From Cervus elaphus (Eukaryota; Chordata; Mammalia; Artiodactyla; Cervidae): 64,000 nucleotides of DNA. The notes under the pieces were generated by a model, which had not been told where the DNA came from, did not search any database, and saw nothing but the letters and a program-made list of their open reading frames with translations. The DNA lies in contig NC_057848.1 in NCBI RefSeq assembly GCF_910594005.1, forward strand, positions 138,146,155 to 138,210,154, in the 5' to 3' direction. Both the position numbers and the translations under genes were made by a program. Positions 1-12,030 of this stretch are shown here, piece by piece; within the stretch, counting starts at the first letter, position 1, and the number at the start of each line of letters is the position of its first letter.

Positions 1-345
1 ACATTTACAGTTGTTATATCTTCATGATGAAATTGACTCCTTTTTCTTTATATAATGGCCTTCTTTGTCTCTCATGACCATATTTAGCTTAAAGTCTACC
101 TTGTCTGATCTAAGTATAGTTATCCCTGCTTTCTTTTGGTTTCTACTTGCTTGGAATATCTATTTCCATCCCTTCACCTCATCCTATATGTGTCCTTAAA
201 AGCAAAGTGAGTCTCTTGTAGACAGCATATCATTGAAATCTTATATTTTATCCACTCAGCCATGCTGTTTTTGATTGGAGAATTTAACCCATTTACATTT
301 AAAGTAATTATTGCTAGATATTACCATTTTATTCTATTGAATTCT
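1..345 (-). mobile_element. Old L1 LINE fragment, antisense (ORF2 5' part)
   Basis: The sequence reads as the antisense of the L1 region around the start of ORF2. The run 'gagaatttaacccatttaca' near 280-299 is characteristic of antisense mammalian L1. The same element appears to resume at about 740 after a nested insertion. No intact reading frame remains. Confidence 0.75.
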
Positions 346-367
346 TCAGTTATTGTATTCCTCAGCT

Positions 368-702
368 CTAAGATTTCTTTTTTTCTGAAAGAGACTCACA
401 GACTTAGAGAATGAACTTATGGTTGTTGGGGGGAAGGAAAAGAGGAAGGGATAGTTAAGGAGTTTGGGATGGACATGTACACATTACTAGATTTAAAATG
501 GATAACCAACCAGGACCTACTGTATAGGATATGGAACTCTGCTCAATGTTATGTGGCAGCCTGGATGGGAGGGGAGTTTGTGGAAGAATGGATACATGTG
601 TATGTATGGCTGTGTCCCTTTGCTGTTCATTGAAACTATCACAACATTGTTTGTTAATTGGCTATGCTCCAATACAAAATAAACAGTTAAAAAAAAAAAA
701 GA
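368..702 (+). mobile_element. L1 3' UTR fragment with poly(A), nested in antisense L1
   Basis: This is a sense L1 3' end of a type common in cetartiodactyls. It contains the block 'ccaggacctactgtatagga' near 510 and ends in an AATAAA-like signal and an A-rich tail at about 689-702. It interrupts the older antisense L1 on either side. Short open frames across it are not genes. Confidence 0.65.
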
Positions 703-739
703 ACAGTGGACACTTCCATCAACCCCCAAAAGATTCTGA

Positions 740-2565
740 TTTTTTTTTATGGTTTCTGTTTACTTCTTGAACTTTTTGTTTTGTTCATGTACTATTTTCC
801 TGATTTTCTTTAGTTGTCAGTGTGTTCTTGTAGTTCACTGAAAGTTCTTTAAGAGGATTTTTCTGAATTCTTTTTCAGACAGCTTATAGACCTCTGTTTC
901 ATTAGGGTCAGTTGTTGTAACTTTTAGTTTCTTTTGGTGATGTCATGTTTACCTGTTTGTTTCATGATTCCTTGCATTGGTGTCTGTGTATATGTTTAAG
1001 CAGTCTCCTCCTCCAGACTTTACAGGTTCACTTCTGTAGAGAAAGACCTTCACCACTCATGATAGCTTGCAGCTGCTGGACCAGTTAGCTGGTACCTTCC
1101 ACAGTCAGCAGGGCTTGTACTTGGAGTCTCATTGAGTGAGGCCATGCTCTGAGTTTGTGGGAAATGCCACTGACTGGGCTCCACTGTTGGGTAGGCCTAT
1201 TGGCTGGGCTCCATGTTCAAGCAGAACTACTAGGTGACCATCTCCCTGTTTGGGTGGGGCTACTGGTTTTGCTCAGCAGTGAAATGGGACCACTAGCCGA
1301 GTTCTGATATCACCTCCAGTTAGGTAAAGTCCCAGACTGTTTGTTGGTAGGGTGGTGCCACGGGTTCAAGTCCTTGATTGAGCAGGACTATGGGTTGGTT
1401 CAGCAGTCACGCATTGTTGTATGGGATCTCAGACCGCACTCCACAACCCAGTGGTATTGCTGGCTGGATTTTATGTTTAAGCAGGGCCCTGGGCAGGACA
1501 GTGTTTTCACATGGCTTCAAGTTGTGTTTCAGGATTAGGTGGGGCCACAGACACTGCCATGAAGTTGAACAAGGCTGCATGCTGCTGAGCTTCCTTGTTG
1601 GATGGGACCACAGGCTACCCTTCTTCACTGGGCAAGATTACTGGCTGGGCTTCCTGCATGGGCAAGACCACAGGCTGTTTCCAGCAAGTGGGCAGCGCCA
1701 TAGGCTGAGCTCCTCTGCTTATCAGGGTTGAAAGGCTCCATGGAGCTCCATGGCTGAGTTGGGAGTGTAGGCTCCGCTCTGCCTCTCTAGCAGTCACATA
1801 GGCTGGGTTCTGTTGCCCAGGGTCACTGTTCCAGCTCCCTGGTTTTGTGGGGTCAGTGGTTATGCTCAGCAATTGGGCAGCACTACTAACTTGGCTGTCT
1901 GACTGATCGGGGCTGTAAGATGAGTTCATGGCTACTCTGGTTCCCCAGCCAGGCTTCCTGGAAGGAGAAACCAGAGGCTATGCTCAGCACTTCAGCAGGG
2001 CTAGGCATTTGCTTGCCTTCATGGGCTGGATGGTAGAAGAGGCTCCAGTGGTTGTAGATCCAGATCAAGTAGAACTACCACCTGAGCTCTCTACTCAGAA
2101 GGGGCCATCTGCTTATCTCTGCAAATGGCCAGATCTGCTGGCCAGGATCTTTGCTAAGGCATGGGTGTAAGCAGAAATGCCATTTGCCAAGGCCTGAGCA
2201 CTGTTTTCTTTGAGCCCCGCCCCCTTCTCCATCTCTTTCCAATTCCCAGTAGTCAAGCAGCAGATTGCTCCAGTGATCTCCATAAGGCAAGACCTGAGTG
2301 GGCCTCCAGGGAAGTGTCCTATATGGTAAGGGAGCTGGATGCCCACCTTTAGCTCTCTTTTCCCAGTGTGGAATCCATATTCCTCTCCTCCCCCCAGGGA
2401 TGAGGGTGATGTGGTCAGGGTGGATCCAGTCCGCTCACCCTTCTCATGTGGTCCTGCTCACTCTCTGTTGTCCAGCAGGGTGCTTGAGCCTAGCATTTTC
2501 ACAATGGGCATATGCACATTTTCTGTGCATAGTTGCTAGTGGGTCTTCTTGTGAGGGGAAATGAA
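740..2565 (-). mobile_element. Old L1 LINE, antisense ORF1 and 5' UTR
   Basis: This continues the L1 at 1-345. The antisense text runs through ORF1-like sequence ('ttttcctgattttctttag' near 795) into a G/C-richer 5' UTR-like part at 1050-2540. That part repeats loosely related 'ggctgggct' blocks, as L1 5' ends often do. The short open frames here are broken and not conserved. Confidence 0.6.
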
Positions 2566-3397
2566 ATTGGGAATGATCTATGTGGCCAGGTTGATGACAT
2601 TACACTCCTCTATATGTTTGACTTAAGCAGGTTATATATTCCTTAACATGGTGATAAATTAGAATTGTGCCTCTCTGGTGCTTAGCTCCATATTGGGAAT
2701 GTGACACGTGAACAGTAAATGTGTGGTAGTTTTGTGATTAAACCCTGTAAGAAAATGAAGCCATTGTGGTATACATTAGCTTCTGTGTGTGTATTTTCCT
2801 AAAGAAACAGAATCACTGCTCCTCCATACATACCTGCATTTGAAGTATGTATTTTTCTCCTCCGAAGTTTCTGTTGTCAGTAGCTTATAGTTATTATTGA
2901 TTCATGCTGTTTACTGGTAGTAACTCTGTGGGCTGCTTTGCCGGAGGGATAATTTGATTAGAGGTACTGCTGTTTGGCACCATTCAGGAAAATGTTACAC
3001 TCTAAAGGGTATTGGATTTGTCACAGAGTGACACTGAAGAGAAACCAGGGATAGGCAGGCTAATAACATGCTAGCCTTGTTATTAAAATTGAGCCTTTTG
3101 GCATTTTTGTCCACCTTTTTTTGTTGATGTCACTTCTTTCCTATGAGAGAAGCATGTGACCAATTTGATGACTTTTATTTGGCAAGGGCAGAAACTAATG
3201 CCAGATAAACAAGGTCATAGCCAACTGATATGGAGCCCATGTGTTCCAGAATACTGTGTTTCCATCTTCTGAGGTTAGATACCAGCTTTATTTATATAAG
3301 GGGGCAAGATTGGAAAGCACTGAAATCAGATGTTCATGTTGACAACATCAGTTTTAATGGAACTTGAATCTGACTCTGTGTGTGCTGTGTTTTGCAG
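2566..3397. other. Single-copy intronic flank upstream of the PRRG1 start exon
   Basis: I see no recognisable repeat or gene. The stretch ends in a usable splice acceptor, a T-rich tract followed by 'tttgcag' at 3391-3397. It is read as PRRG1 intron immediately upstream of the start-codon exon. The first, non-coding exon was not identified. Confidence 0.5.
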
Positions 3398-3450
3398 AGG
3401 GACTCATCATCCAAGGATCTACCAGAGACCACAGGAAAACATGGGGAGAA
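3398..3450 (+). CDS. PRRG1: PRRG1 start-codon exon (5' UTR plus first 10 coding bases)
   Basis: This exon has an acceptor at 'tttgcag' (3391-3397) and a strong donor 'gtaagt' (3451-3456). The ATG at 3441-3443 has a purine at -3 (AAC-ATG-G). It is followed by codons for Gly and Arg and one extra base, giving M-G-R plus a phase-1 overhang. This matches the MGR start of PRRG1, a vitamin-K-dependent single-pass transmembrane Gla protein. Joining to the exon at 37109 keeps frame and gives Ile at residue 4; human has Val there, from memory. Coding bases are 3441-3450 and the rest is 5' UTR. An acceptor shifted by 2 bases (AG at 3398-3399) is also possible. The exon is too short to be found by ORF length; the call rests on the splice sites and phase match. 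Confidence 0.85.
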
Positions 3451-3638
3451 GTAAGTCTCTCTTCACTTTTAAATAATTTAGATTCTCTCTACATTAATCC
3501 ACTATATACAGGAAATTAGATTTGCAACTCAGTTTTTTTTCCTTTGTGGACAATTAAATTGTGTTTCTGGTTAGTGTTAGAAAGGTTTTGTCTGAAGCAG
3601 TGCTGTGCAGAGACAGGTTGCTCATTGGAAATGGTCTC

Positions 3639-3682
3639 CCCCGCCCCGCACTGCCCACCCCCCCGCTCCCCGCACCGCTCTT
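3639..3682. repeat. C-rich low-complexity tract
   Basis: Runs of 3-8 C separated by G or A make a G-rich opposite strand about 190 bases into the PRRG1 intron. A G-quadruplex on the non-transcribed-strand complement is possible but untested. Confidence 0.6.
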
Positions 3683-4226
3683 TTCTGAACATCTCTTAGT
3701 ACAGGGAGCGAAGGCTCAAACTTGATATTATATAAACCTGCCCTGATCTCAGCTTCTTTACAACTCTTAGCAGAGTTACCCATATGCTGCTAATGGTTTC
3801 TAAGGCCTTACTGATAATAACATGAACAAAAATATGATTGTACTATGCAACTAATGATAGTAGGAAAAACATCACCTTTGAGGTTGACTTAAATGGCTTT
3901 GGTTGCCTGTAAAGTGTTAAATACTGGAATTAAGACCCATTAAATGAATTCTTTTTGTCCATTTTTCATTTCTCATAAGGCTGTTATATGGACAGTTGAC
4001 AACAGACAAATTTAAGATTATTTCTTTGTTAACCAGCCACTGCAGTGACTTGATGATTAATTCTAATCAACATAGGTCATGAAATCTGATGTTATAAAGG
4101 ACCTCAAAGGCAGAGTTGGTGTTGGGTAGTATAATGAGAAGACTACTTGACAGAGAGTCAAGAGTCCTGAATTCAAGTTCTACCTCGACAGTTTTGATCA
4201 AATCCTGTCATTGCTCTAAACTTGTT

Positions 4227-4239
4227 TGTTCATCTCTGT
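4227..4239. repeat. Left target-site duplication of BovB inversion
   Basis: TGTTCATCTCTGT here matches TGTTTATCTCTGT at 6603-6615 at 12 of 13 positions. The pair brackets the entire head-to-head BovB structure. A few bases at the right end could also derive from BovB itself. Confidence 0.55.
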
Positions 4240-4240
4240 T

Positions 4241-5705
4241 CAGTTCAGTTCAGTTGCTCAGTCGTACCCAACTCTGTGACTCCATGAACTGCCGCACACC
4301 AGGCTTCCCTGTCCATCACCAACTCCCAGAGCTTAGTCAAACTCATGCCCATCGAGTTGGTGATGCCATCCAACCATCTCATCCTCTGCTGTCCCCTTCT
4401 CTTCCCATCTTCAATCTTTCCCAGCATCAGGATCTTTTCCAATGAGTCAGTTCTTCACATCAGGTGGCCAAAGTATTGGTGTTTCAACTTCAGCATCAGT
4501 CCTTCTGATGAATATTCAGGACTGATTTCCTTTAGGATAGACTGGTTGGATCTCCTTGAAGTCCAAGGGACCCCGAAGAGTCTTCTCCAACACCACACTT
4601 CAAAAGCATCAATTTTTCGGCACTCAGCTTTCTTTATAGTCCAACTCTCACATCCATACATGACTACAGGAAAAACCATAGCTTTGACTAGACGGACCTT
4701 GGTTGGCAAAGTAATGTCTCTGCTTTTTAGTATGGTGTCTAGGTTGGTCATAGCTTTTCTTCCAAGGAGGAAGCGTCTTTTCATTTCATAGCTGCAGTCT
4801 CCATCTGCAGTGATTTTGGAGCCCAAAAAAATAAAGTCTGACATTGTTTCTACTGTCTCCCCATCTATTTCCCATGAGGTGATGGGACCAGATGCCATGA
4901 TCTTAGTTTCCTGAATGTTAAGCTTTAAGCCAACTTTTTCACTCTCCTCTTTCACTTTCATCAAGAGGCTTTTTAGTTCCTCTTCACTTTATGCCATAAG
5001 GGTGGTGTCATATGCATATCTGAGGTTATTGATATTTCTCCCGGAAATCTTGATTCCAGCTTGTGCTTCTTCCAGCCCAGCGTTTCTCACGATGTACTCT
5101 GCATATAAGTTAAATAAGCAGGGTGACAATATACAGCCTTGACATACTCCTTTTCCTATTTGGAACCAGTCTGTTGTTCCATGTTCAGTTGTAACTGTTG
5201 CTTCCTGACCTGCATACCGGATTTTCAAGAGGCAGGTCAGGTGGTCTGGTATTCCCATCTCCTTCAGAATTTTCCACAGTTTATTGTGATTCACACAGTC
5301 GAAGGCTTTGGCGTAGTCAATAAAGCAGAAATAGGTGTTTTTCTGGAACTCTCTTGCTTTTTCGATGATCCAGCGGATATTGGCAATTTGATCTCTGGTT
5401 CCTCTGCCTTTTCTAAAACCAGCTTGAACATCTGGAAGTTCTCGGTTCACGTATTGCTGAAGCCTGGCTTGGAGAATTTCGAGCATTACTTTACTAGCGT
5501 GTGAGATGAGCGCAATTGTGTACTAGTTTGAGCATTCTTTGGGATTGCCTTTCTTAGGGATTGGAATGAAAACGGACCTTTTCCAGTCCTGTGGCCACTG
5601 CTGAGTTTTCCAAATTTGCTGGCATACTGAATGCAGCACTTTCACAGCATCATCTTTCAGGATTTGAAATAGCTCAGCTGGAATTCCATCACATCCACTA
5701 GCTTT
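4241..5705 (-). mobile_element. BovB (RTE) LINE, 3' portion, antisense
   Basis: This is the reverse-transcriptase half and 3' tail of a BovB LINE. On the minus strand the frames at 5486-4989 and 4964-4455 give BovB RT sequence: LQARLQQYVNREL, FIDYAKAFDC and MYGCESWTIKKAE. The catalytic Y-A-D-D box reads Y-A-Y-D in this copy (near 5010), and a stop separates the two frames, so it is dead. It abuts a sense BovB piece at 5705/5706. Confidence 0.9.
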
Positions 5706-6602
5706 GTTCGTAAGGAGACAGTAGTTAAGACCATCCCCAAGAAAAAGAAATGCAAAAAGGCAAAATGGTTGTCTGAGGAGGCCTTAGAAATTGCTGAGAA
5801 AAGAAGAGAAGCTAAAAGCAAAGGAGAAAAAGAAAGATATATCCATCTGAATGCAGAGTTCCAAAGAATAGAAAGGAAAGATAAAAACACATTCATCAGT
5901 GATCAGTGCAAAGAAATAGACGAAAACAATAGAATGGGAAAGACTAGGGATTTCTCCAAGAAAATCAGAGATACCAAGGGAACATTTCATGCAAAGATGG
6001 GCACAATAAAGGACAGAAATGGTATGGACCTAACAGAAGCTGAAGATATTAAGAAGAGGTGGCAGGAATACACAGAAGAACTATACAAAAAACATCTTAA
6101 TGACTCAGATAACCACAGTGGTGTGATCACTCACCTAGAGCCAGACATCCTGGGATGTGAAGTCAAGTGGGCCTTAGGAAGCATCACTACAAACAAAGCT
6201 AGTGGAGGTGATGGAATTGCATTTGAGCTATTTCAAATCCTAAAAGGTGATGCTGTGAAAATGCTGCACTCAATGTGCCAGCAAATTTGGAAGACGTAGC
6301 AGTGGCCACAGGACTGGAAGAGGTCAGTTTTCATTCCAATCCCAATGAAGGGCAATGCCAAACAATGTTTAAACTACCGCACCATTGCACTCATCTCACA
6401 CGCTAGCAAAGTAATGCTCAAAATGCTCCAAGCCAGGCTTCAACAGTATGTGAACCGTGAACTTCCACATGTGCAAGCTGGATTTAGAAAAGGCAGAGGA
6501 ACCAGAGAACAAATTGCCAACATCTGGTGGATCATCAAAAAAGCAAGAGAGTTCCAGAAAAACATCTACTTCGGCTTTATTGACTATGCCAAAGCCTTTG
6601 AC
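5706..6602 (+). mobile_element. BovB (RTE) LINE, internal portion, sense, inverted relative to neighbour
   Basis: Frames at 5769-6299 and 6345-6626 encode the BovB linker and early RT: IPKKKKCKKAKW upstream, HLEPDILGCEVKW, and DYAKAFDC at the end. The last roughly 400 bases cover the same element region as 5300-5695, in opposite orientation. The piece stops inside RT and has no 3' tail of its own. Confidence 0.9.
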
Positions 6603-6615
6603 TGTTTATCTCTGT

Positions 6616-9577
6616 GGTGGGATTAATAACATAGCACACTGTTAGCTTCAGAAGGTTGTGGCTGGCATAATGTGAGAATATATATGAAAGCATGTTGAAA
6701 ACCCTAATGTATAATGGAAGAATGCAGAGATATCTGCTCATTACTGTCTTTGTTGAAGACGTAGATCTCCATTGGTTCCGTCTTTCAGTAGTTAAAATGA
6801 AGTTATTTGATCAGATGTGTAGGCAGGAAGACTGGGACTAGGGTGTGCTAGAGATAGAGTGCTTCCTTATGTTTGTGTTCTGGGCATCTTTCTCACCCCA
6901 TACCAGGCTGGGCCCTGGTAGGCAAGCCCAAGGGTTAGAGATGGAAAATATCTTCCTGAACCGTGATGAGTCAGTTTTTGTGTGTTTTCTCCAGCACTCC
7001 TTCAGGGATTCTGGTTCTGTCCCCACCTTCACAAAAGATACCTATCTCTGATAGTTTTGAAATTTTTAAAACCTGAATACATTTTTTTAAAATGGTCAAC
7101 GTTCTAGAACTAATCTATGCCAGGTCCTAACTCCAGCATCAACTATCAACAGAGCCTTTGAGAGTAACTGGAATCATGGTTTGATTTTCACTTTCTCTCA
7201 AGTTTCAAGTGGATTTGGAGAATGCTGTGATTCTTGGTTTTCATCATGGCCCTGTAGCGAAGAGAGCCGCACTGAGATAGGGCAACATATTTCTCCTCGT
7301 TTCCCTTCTTCCTTTTTAGAACAGTCATCAAATCATTATCAGTAAGTGCTTGCTTTAAAAGATGCCTCAGCAAATGTCTGTTTAAATGGTCAGGCAGTTA
7401 ATAGAGTTCTTGCTAAAGGATAGGGCTTGTTCATGTAATCTGCAAAGATGGGGAGGTTTCCACCTGGAGATGAGATAAGAGAAGCACTTCCAAAAACACT
7501 ACTTTTACAAACACATGGCAGCTTGTAATAGCAGCATTTTGACTGTTTGTGTGAGCACTCTGAAAACATCCTTAACATCCTGAATCACAAAGAATCTATC
7601 CTTGACACTCTAAGCTTTAGTTTGTCTGATTATACTTGTTAATTGCTGACTCTGTTAGTGAAGAAAAAAAAAAAGATGCCACTGTGTGCTTTTTTTTTTT
7701 TTCTGGCCGTGTACAATGAAGTTTTTACTGGCTTTGGCAAAGGTTCTCACAAACATAGCTCAATGTGTCATACAAAGGGACAGCAGAGGAAAATATCAAA
7801 AAGACATGTCATTGGCCTCATTAATTAAGGAGCCACGAAAACAAAGAACACAGCTGGGAAACCATACAGTATAGATGAAAAATTACATTGAGGTCAACTT
7901 CTTTTAGTATTCTTTGATGTTGGATGAAGAAATTATTTATAGATGTGTTAGAGGAATCCTTCTTTTGCTTATATGATATAGAAAAATTCATAGTCTTACA
8001 AATGGTGGAGGGGATGAGAACAGGCTTGTGTGAATCATTTCTCAGTAGATCATCATCAGTGTCCATTGTATGTGGCATTGAAATTCCATTTACCATATAG
8101 AGATTTAGTATTTAAGTAGGGTTTAGTTTTTACAATTCTTATGAATATATAATTATTTTGGTATTAACAAGTATCTGTAGAGTTCATAACTCATAGATAT
8201 TTCTCCATTATCTTACTTGAGTTGTAAGAGAACCCTGTAGTATAAATATGGATTATTATCTTCATTTTATGTACTAGAAAACATAGAGTCATGAGACAAA
8301 GTCTTATCTAAAGTCTACAATTTATAAGTGAAGAGTCAGAAGGCAAACCTAGGTCTCCTTATGTCATAGGCAGTTTTCATTTTCTTCCAATAAACTGTAT
8401 TCTGAGCACCCTAGTCATCAGCTGTGTTTAAAGTTGATTAAAAACTTAGGAACTATCTTATGGTGTGAAAGAAAATATTTTCCTAAAACTATGTTCTCAC
8501 AGTATGGTGTGGGGGTGGGAAGAGAGGAAAAGAGAAATGGCTCAGTGTTCATCCTCATTTATGGTAACAGCTAAAACATCTGTGTCACATAGTGGAGTGC
8601 CTCAAATATCAAAATCCTCTGAGCAGCAGTGGTCCTTGGCTGTGGGAACTCAAAGGCAGCAGCCCTGATTGGCAATCACCAAGTGAAAGTAACAAGAAAT
8701 TCAACTCAGAAGCTTGCTGGACACAACACACAGTGGGAAGTCCCCAAAGAAAGGGGCCCAAGACACCCCTTCCGTGGTGAAAGTCACCCTTCTTGATGGA
8801 CAGGTTTTATCTCTGTGGTTTTTCATAACACAGAGAATACAATACACTATGGAACACCAGAACAGTATGTAGTCAACAAGGAAAGATGCTGTTACAAAAA
8901 AAAGGAACAGCATGTATACATTAAATTATGTGTAAGATTTTAGTAGAGAATTAATGTTTTCACAAAGAAAATACGAGAATTTTTACAAAGGTGCATGTTT
9001 AGGCTTACCAGATATTATGTACCAGAAGTATCTGTAGTCATCTTCAGATAGACGGTAAAACTTTATCCTACCTTTTCATCCTCTCCTCCCCCCCCCCACC
9101 CCCCACCGCTGAATAACTGGAACATTCATGATAAAATGACAAAGGTTTCAGTACTCCACAAAGCAATTTCTTGGGAGTTTTCTTGCTAAAAAATTTGAGG
9201 GTTGTTTTTGTTACAGTGTTTGGGTAGAATTTGATTTTTAGTCATACCTACTTTCCATCAGATTTTTTTCTATGTCGGAACACACTTCTCTTACTGCTTA
9301 AGTACTATAGCAGCAATTTATGGTATTTATTACTCTAATAGACAGTTATGATGGCTAATTTCACATCTTTACCATAATAACAAAGCATGTGAAAGAAATT
9401 CATCTTGCCTTCCCAATGATAGTAAACTACAAGATGTTCCTATTCCTCTTTTACAAAATAAGAATAATATTTACCCATGAATCTTCAAACAGCTTTATTT
9501 TGCTTTGTTGTATAGAAAACAATGTCTGGAATTGCTGAATGATAACAGATACACAGGTTATATTTTTAGAGAATAAT
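6616..9577. other. Mostly single-copy intron
   Basis: No gene or clear young repeat was recognised. It contains short homopolymers (A-run near 7663, T-run near 7690) and the C tract at 9088-9106. Open frames of 60-90 codons here look random. Confidence 0.4.
9084..9107. repeat. Poly-C tract, G-quadruplex-like on the minus strand
   Basis: C runs of ten, six and two are interrupted by single A residues. The complementary strand is a G-run cluster. It is probably slippage-prone and length-polymorphic. Confidence 0.6.
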
Positions 9578-9589
9578 TAACATAAAATG

Positions 9590-10428
9590 CTTGATTCCAA
9601 CTCAAGCTGGAATCAAGATTGTTGGGAGAAATACCAGTAACCTCAGATATGCAGATGACACCACCCTTATGGCAGAAAGCAAAGAGGAACTAGAGAGCCT
9701 CTTAATGAAAGTGAAAGAAGAGAGTGAAAAAGTTGGCTTAAAACTCAACATTCAGAAAATGAAGATCATGGCATCCGGTCCCAACACTTCATGGCAAATA
9801 GATGGGGAAACAATGGAAACAGTGACAGACTTTATTTTTTTGGGCTTCAAAATCACTGCAGATGGTGACTGCAGCTATGAAATGAAAAGACGCCTTCCTC
9901 CTTGGAAGAAAAGCTATGACCAACCTAGACAGCATAATCAAAAGCAGAGATGTTACTTTGTCAACCAAGGTCCATCTAGTCAAAGCTATAGTTTTTCCAG
10001 TAGTCATGTATGGATGTGAGAATTGGACTATAAAGAAAGCTGAGTGCTAAAGAATTGATGATTTTTTAAGTGTGGTGTTGGAGAAGACTCTTGAGAGAGT
10101 CCCTTGGACCGCAAGGAGGTCCAACCAGTCCATCCTAAAGGCAATCAGTCCTGGGTGTTCATTGGAAGGTCTGATGCTGAAGCTGAATCGCCAATACCTT
10201 GGCCACCTGATGTGAAGAACTGACTCATTGGAAAAGATCCTGATGCTGGGAAAGATTGAAGGCAGGAGGAGAAGGGGATGACAGAAAATGAGATGGTTAG
10301 ATGGTATCACCGACTCGATGGACATGAGTTTGAGTGAGCTCCAGGAGTTGGTGATGGACAGGGAGGCCTGGCGTGCTGCAGTCCATGGGGTTGCAAAGAG
10401 TTGGACATGACTGAGTGACTGAACTGAA
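9590..10428 (+). mobile_element. BovB LINE 3' fragment, 5'-truncated, with TSD
   Basis: This is a sense BovB fragment from the RT catalytic region to the 3' tail. The frame beginning near 9591 keeps the catalytic box in LRYADDTTLMAES, then is frameshifted near 9905 ('cctccttggaagaaaag'). It is flanked by duplicates of 'taacataaaa(a)tg' at about 9578-9589 and 10430-10442, which mark a single insertion. It is 5'-truncated and inactive. Confidence 0.9.
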
Positions 10429-10684
10429 CTAACATAAAAATGTAAAGATGCCTCAGCACATTTTCTGTTTTTCCTGTTTTGGTATTTAGTCTTTGGAGAT
10501 AGGTTTTATCTAGCTTAGAAGGAAACCCTAGGCCTATAAATTCTTAATCCACAAAGTCAGTTTCCATCTTCATTTTCCATACTTAATAGTAACATGCCTT
10601 TGATGTCCTAGGATCCATGAACATATGGTTGTGCTGTAGAGAAACAGTGACAGTGCTACCAGTTACAGCCTTTTGTTTATTATT

Positions 10685-10694
10685 ATTAAACCAT
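10685..10694. repeat. TSD of internally deleted BovB
   Basis: 'attaaaccat' here is repeated exactly at 11340-11349. The two copies flank the BovB-derived block between them. Confidence 0.75.
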
Positions 10695-11339
10695 GGAGTT
10701 CTCAAGGCAAGAATACGGAAATGGTTTGCCATTCCCTTCTCCAGTGGACCACGTTTTGTCAGAACTCTCCACCATGACCCGTCCGTCTTGGGTGGCCCTA
10801 CATGGCATGGCTCATAGTTTCACTGAGTTAGAGAAGGCTGTGGTCCATGTGATCAGTTTGGTTAGTTTTCTGTGATTGTGGTTTTCATTCTGTCTGCCCT
10901 CTAATGAATAAAGATAAGAGGCTTATGGAAGATTCCTGATGGGAGAGACTGACTCTCGCAGAATTGATGCTTTTGAACTGTGATGTTGGAGAAGACCCTT
11001 GAGAGTCCCTTGGACTGCAAGGAGATCAAACCAGTCCATCCTAAAGGAAGTCAGCCCTGAATATTCATTGGAAGGACTGACGCTGCAATGCCAATACTTT
11101 GGCCACCTGATGCAAAAAGAACTGACTCATTTGAAAAGACCCTGATGCTGGGAAAGATTGAAGGCAGGAATAGAAAGGGACGACAGAGGATGAGATGGTT
11201 GGTTGACATCGCTGACTCGATGGACATGAGTTTGAGCAAGCTCCAGGAGTTGGTGATGGACAGGGAAGCCTGGCGTGCTGCAGTCCATGGGGGTCACAAG
11301 GAATCAGACATGACTGAGTGACTGAACTGGACTGAAGTG
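10695..11339 (+). mobile_element. BovB LINE with internal deletion, single insertion
   Basis: The left part (10695-10955) is a 5' internal BovB segment; the block 'gtggccctacatggcatggc' near 10790 belongs to the 5' part of the element. The right part (10958-11339) is the BovB 3' tail, with 'cggcgtgctgcagtccatgg'-type sequence near 11275. The RT region is missing at the join. One 10-base TSD surrounds both, so the deletion occurred before or during integration. Confidence 0.75.
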
Positions 11340-11349
11340 ATTAAACCAT

Positions 11350-12030
11350 AGCAGCATCATTCCCTTGGCTCCTTTACTTCAAAGAACCCAAACATATCCC
11401 CTCCACTTACCAAGACTTAATGGAAGGAAAGATGGTTCATAGCTACTAGAGTAAATTTGTAAGTTCTTTGAGTCATTGCTGAACTAGTGCTCAGTTGAGG
11501 TCAGTCCTAAGCTTTAATTCAAGCCATACAGCTCCATATTTTCAAACAGGGAATGCGTGTTCAAACTGACAAGGCTTGTAAAGTGACTGTTTAATAATGT
11601 ACTGCCTAATTTTATTTGACAGGTCCCAGGTTTATAGTTCAAGTGAAGGCACACATTCAAAGACAATTATTTCATTTTCTGGCCTATATTAAATCTGAGA
11701 GTCTCGCTATTATGGTAGCATATTCATGCCTGTGCAGTCCAGATGATGTCACCAATTTATTATAAATCCTTATCTAGCTTCATAATTTTGCAACAGTAAA
11801 ACAAATCTACTTGGAGCTGGCAACAGCCATTATTTTTTTTCCTGGCAAGATTTTCCTATTAGAAAAAAAAAATGAGCTTACTATGTGAGGTTCAGGCTGC
11901 CTTAAAAAAAAAAAAACCTCATTATAGTGCTTGATGCTTTTTGTCTTTGATACACTCCTCTCTGCCTTTTACCTATTGAAGAAGAGAATAACTTTGGTAC
12001 ATAAATTTACAATGGCTTCTTAACCCTAGC
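11350..12030. other. Single-copy intron, no recognised feature
   Basis: No gene or family was recognised. Two short A-runs occur at 11865-11871 and 11904-11916. Confidence 0.4.

Noticed and set aside
5769..6299. 176-codon lysine/glutamate-rich protein
   Set aside because: It is the BovB ORF2 linker region, not a host gene.
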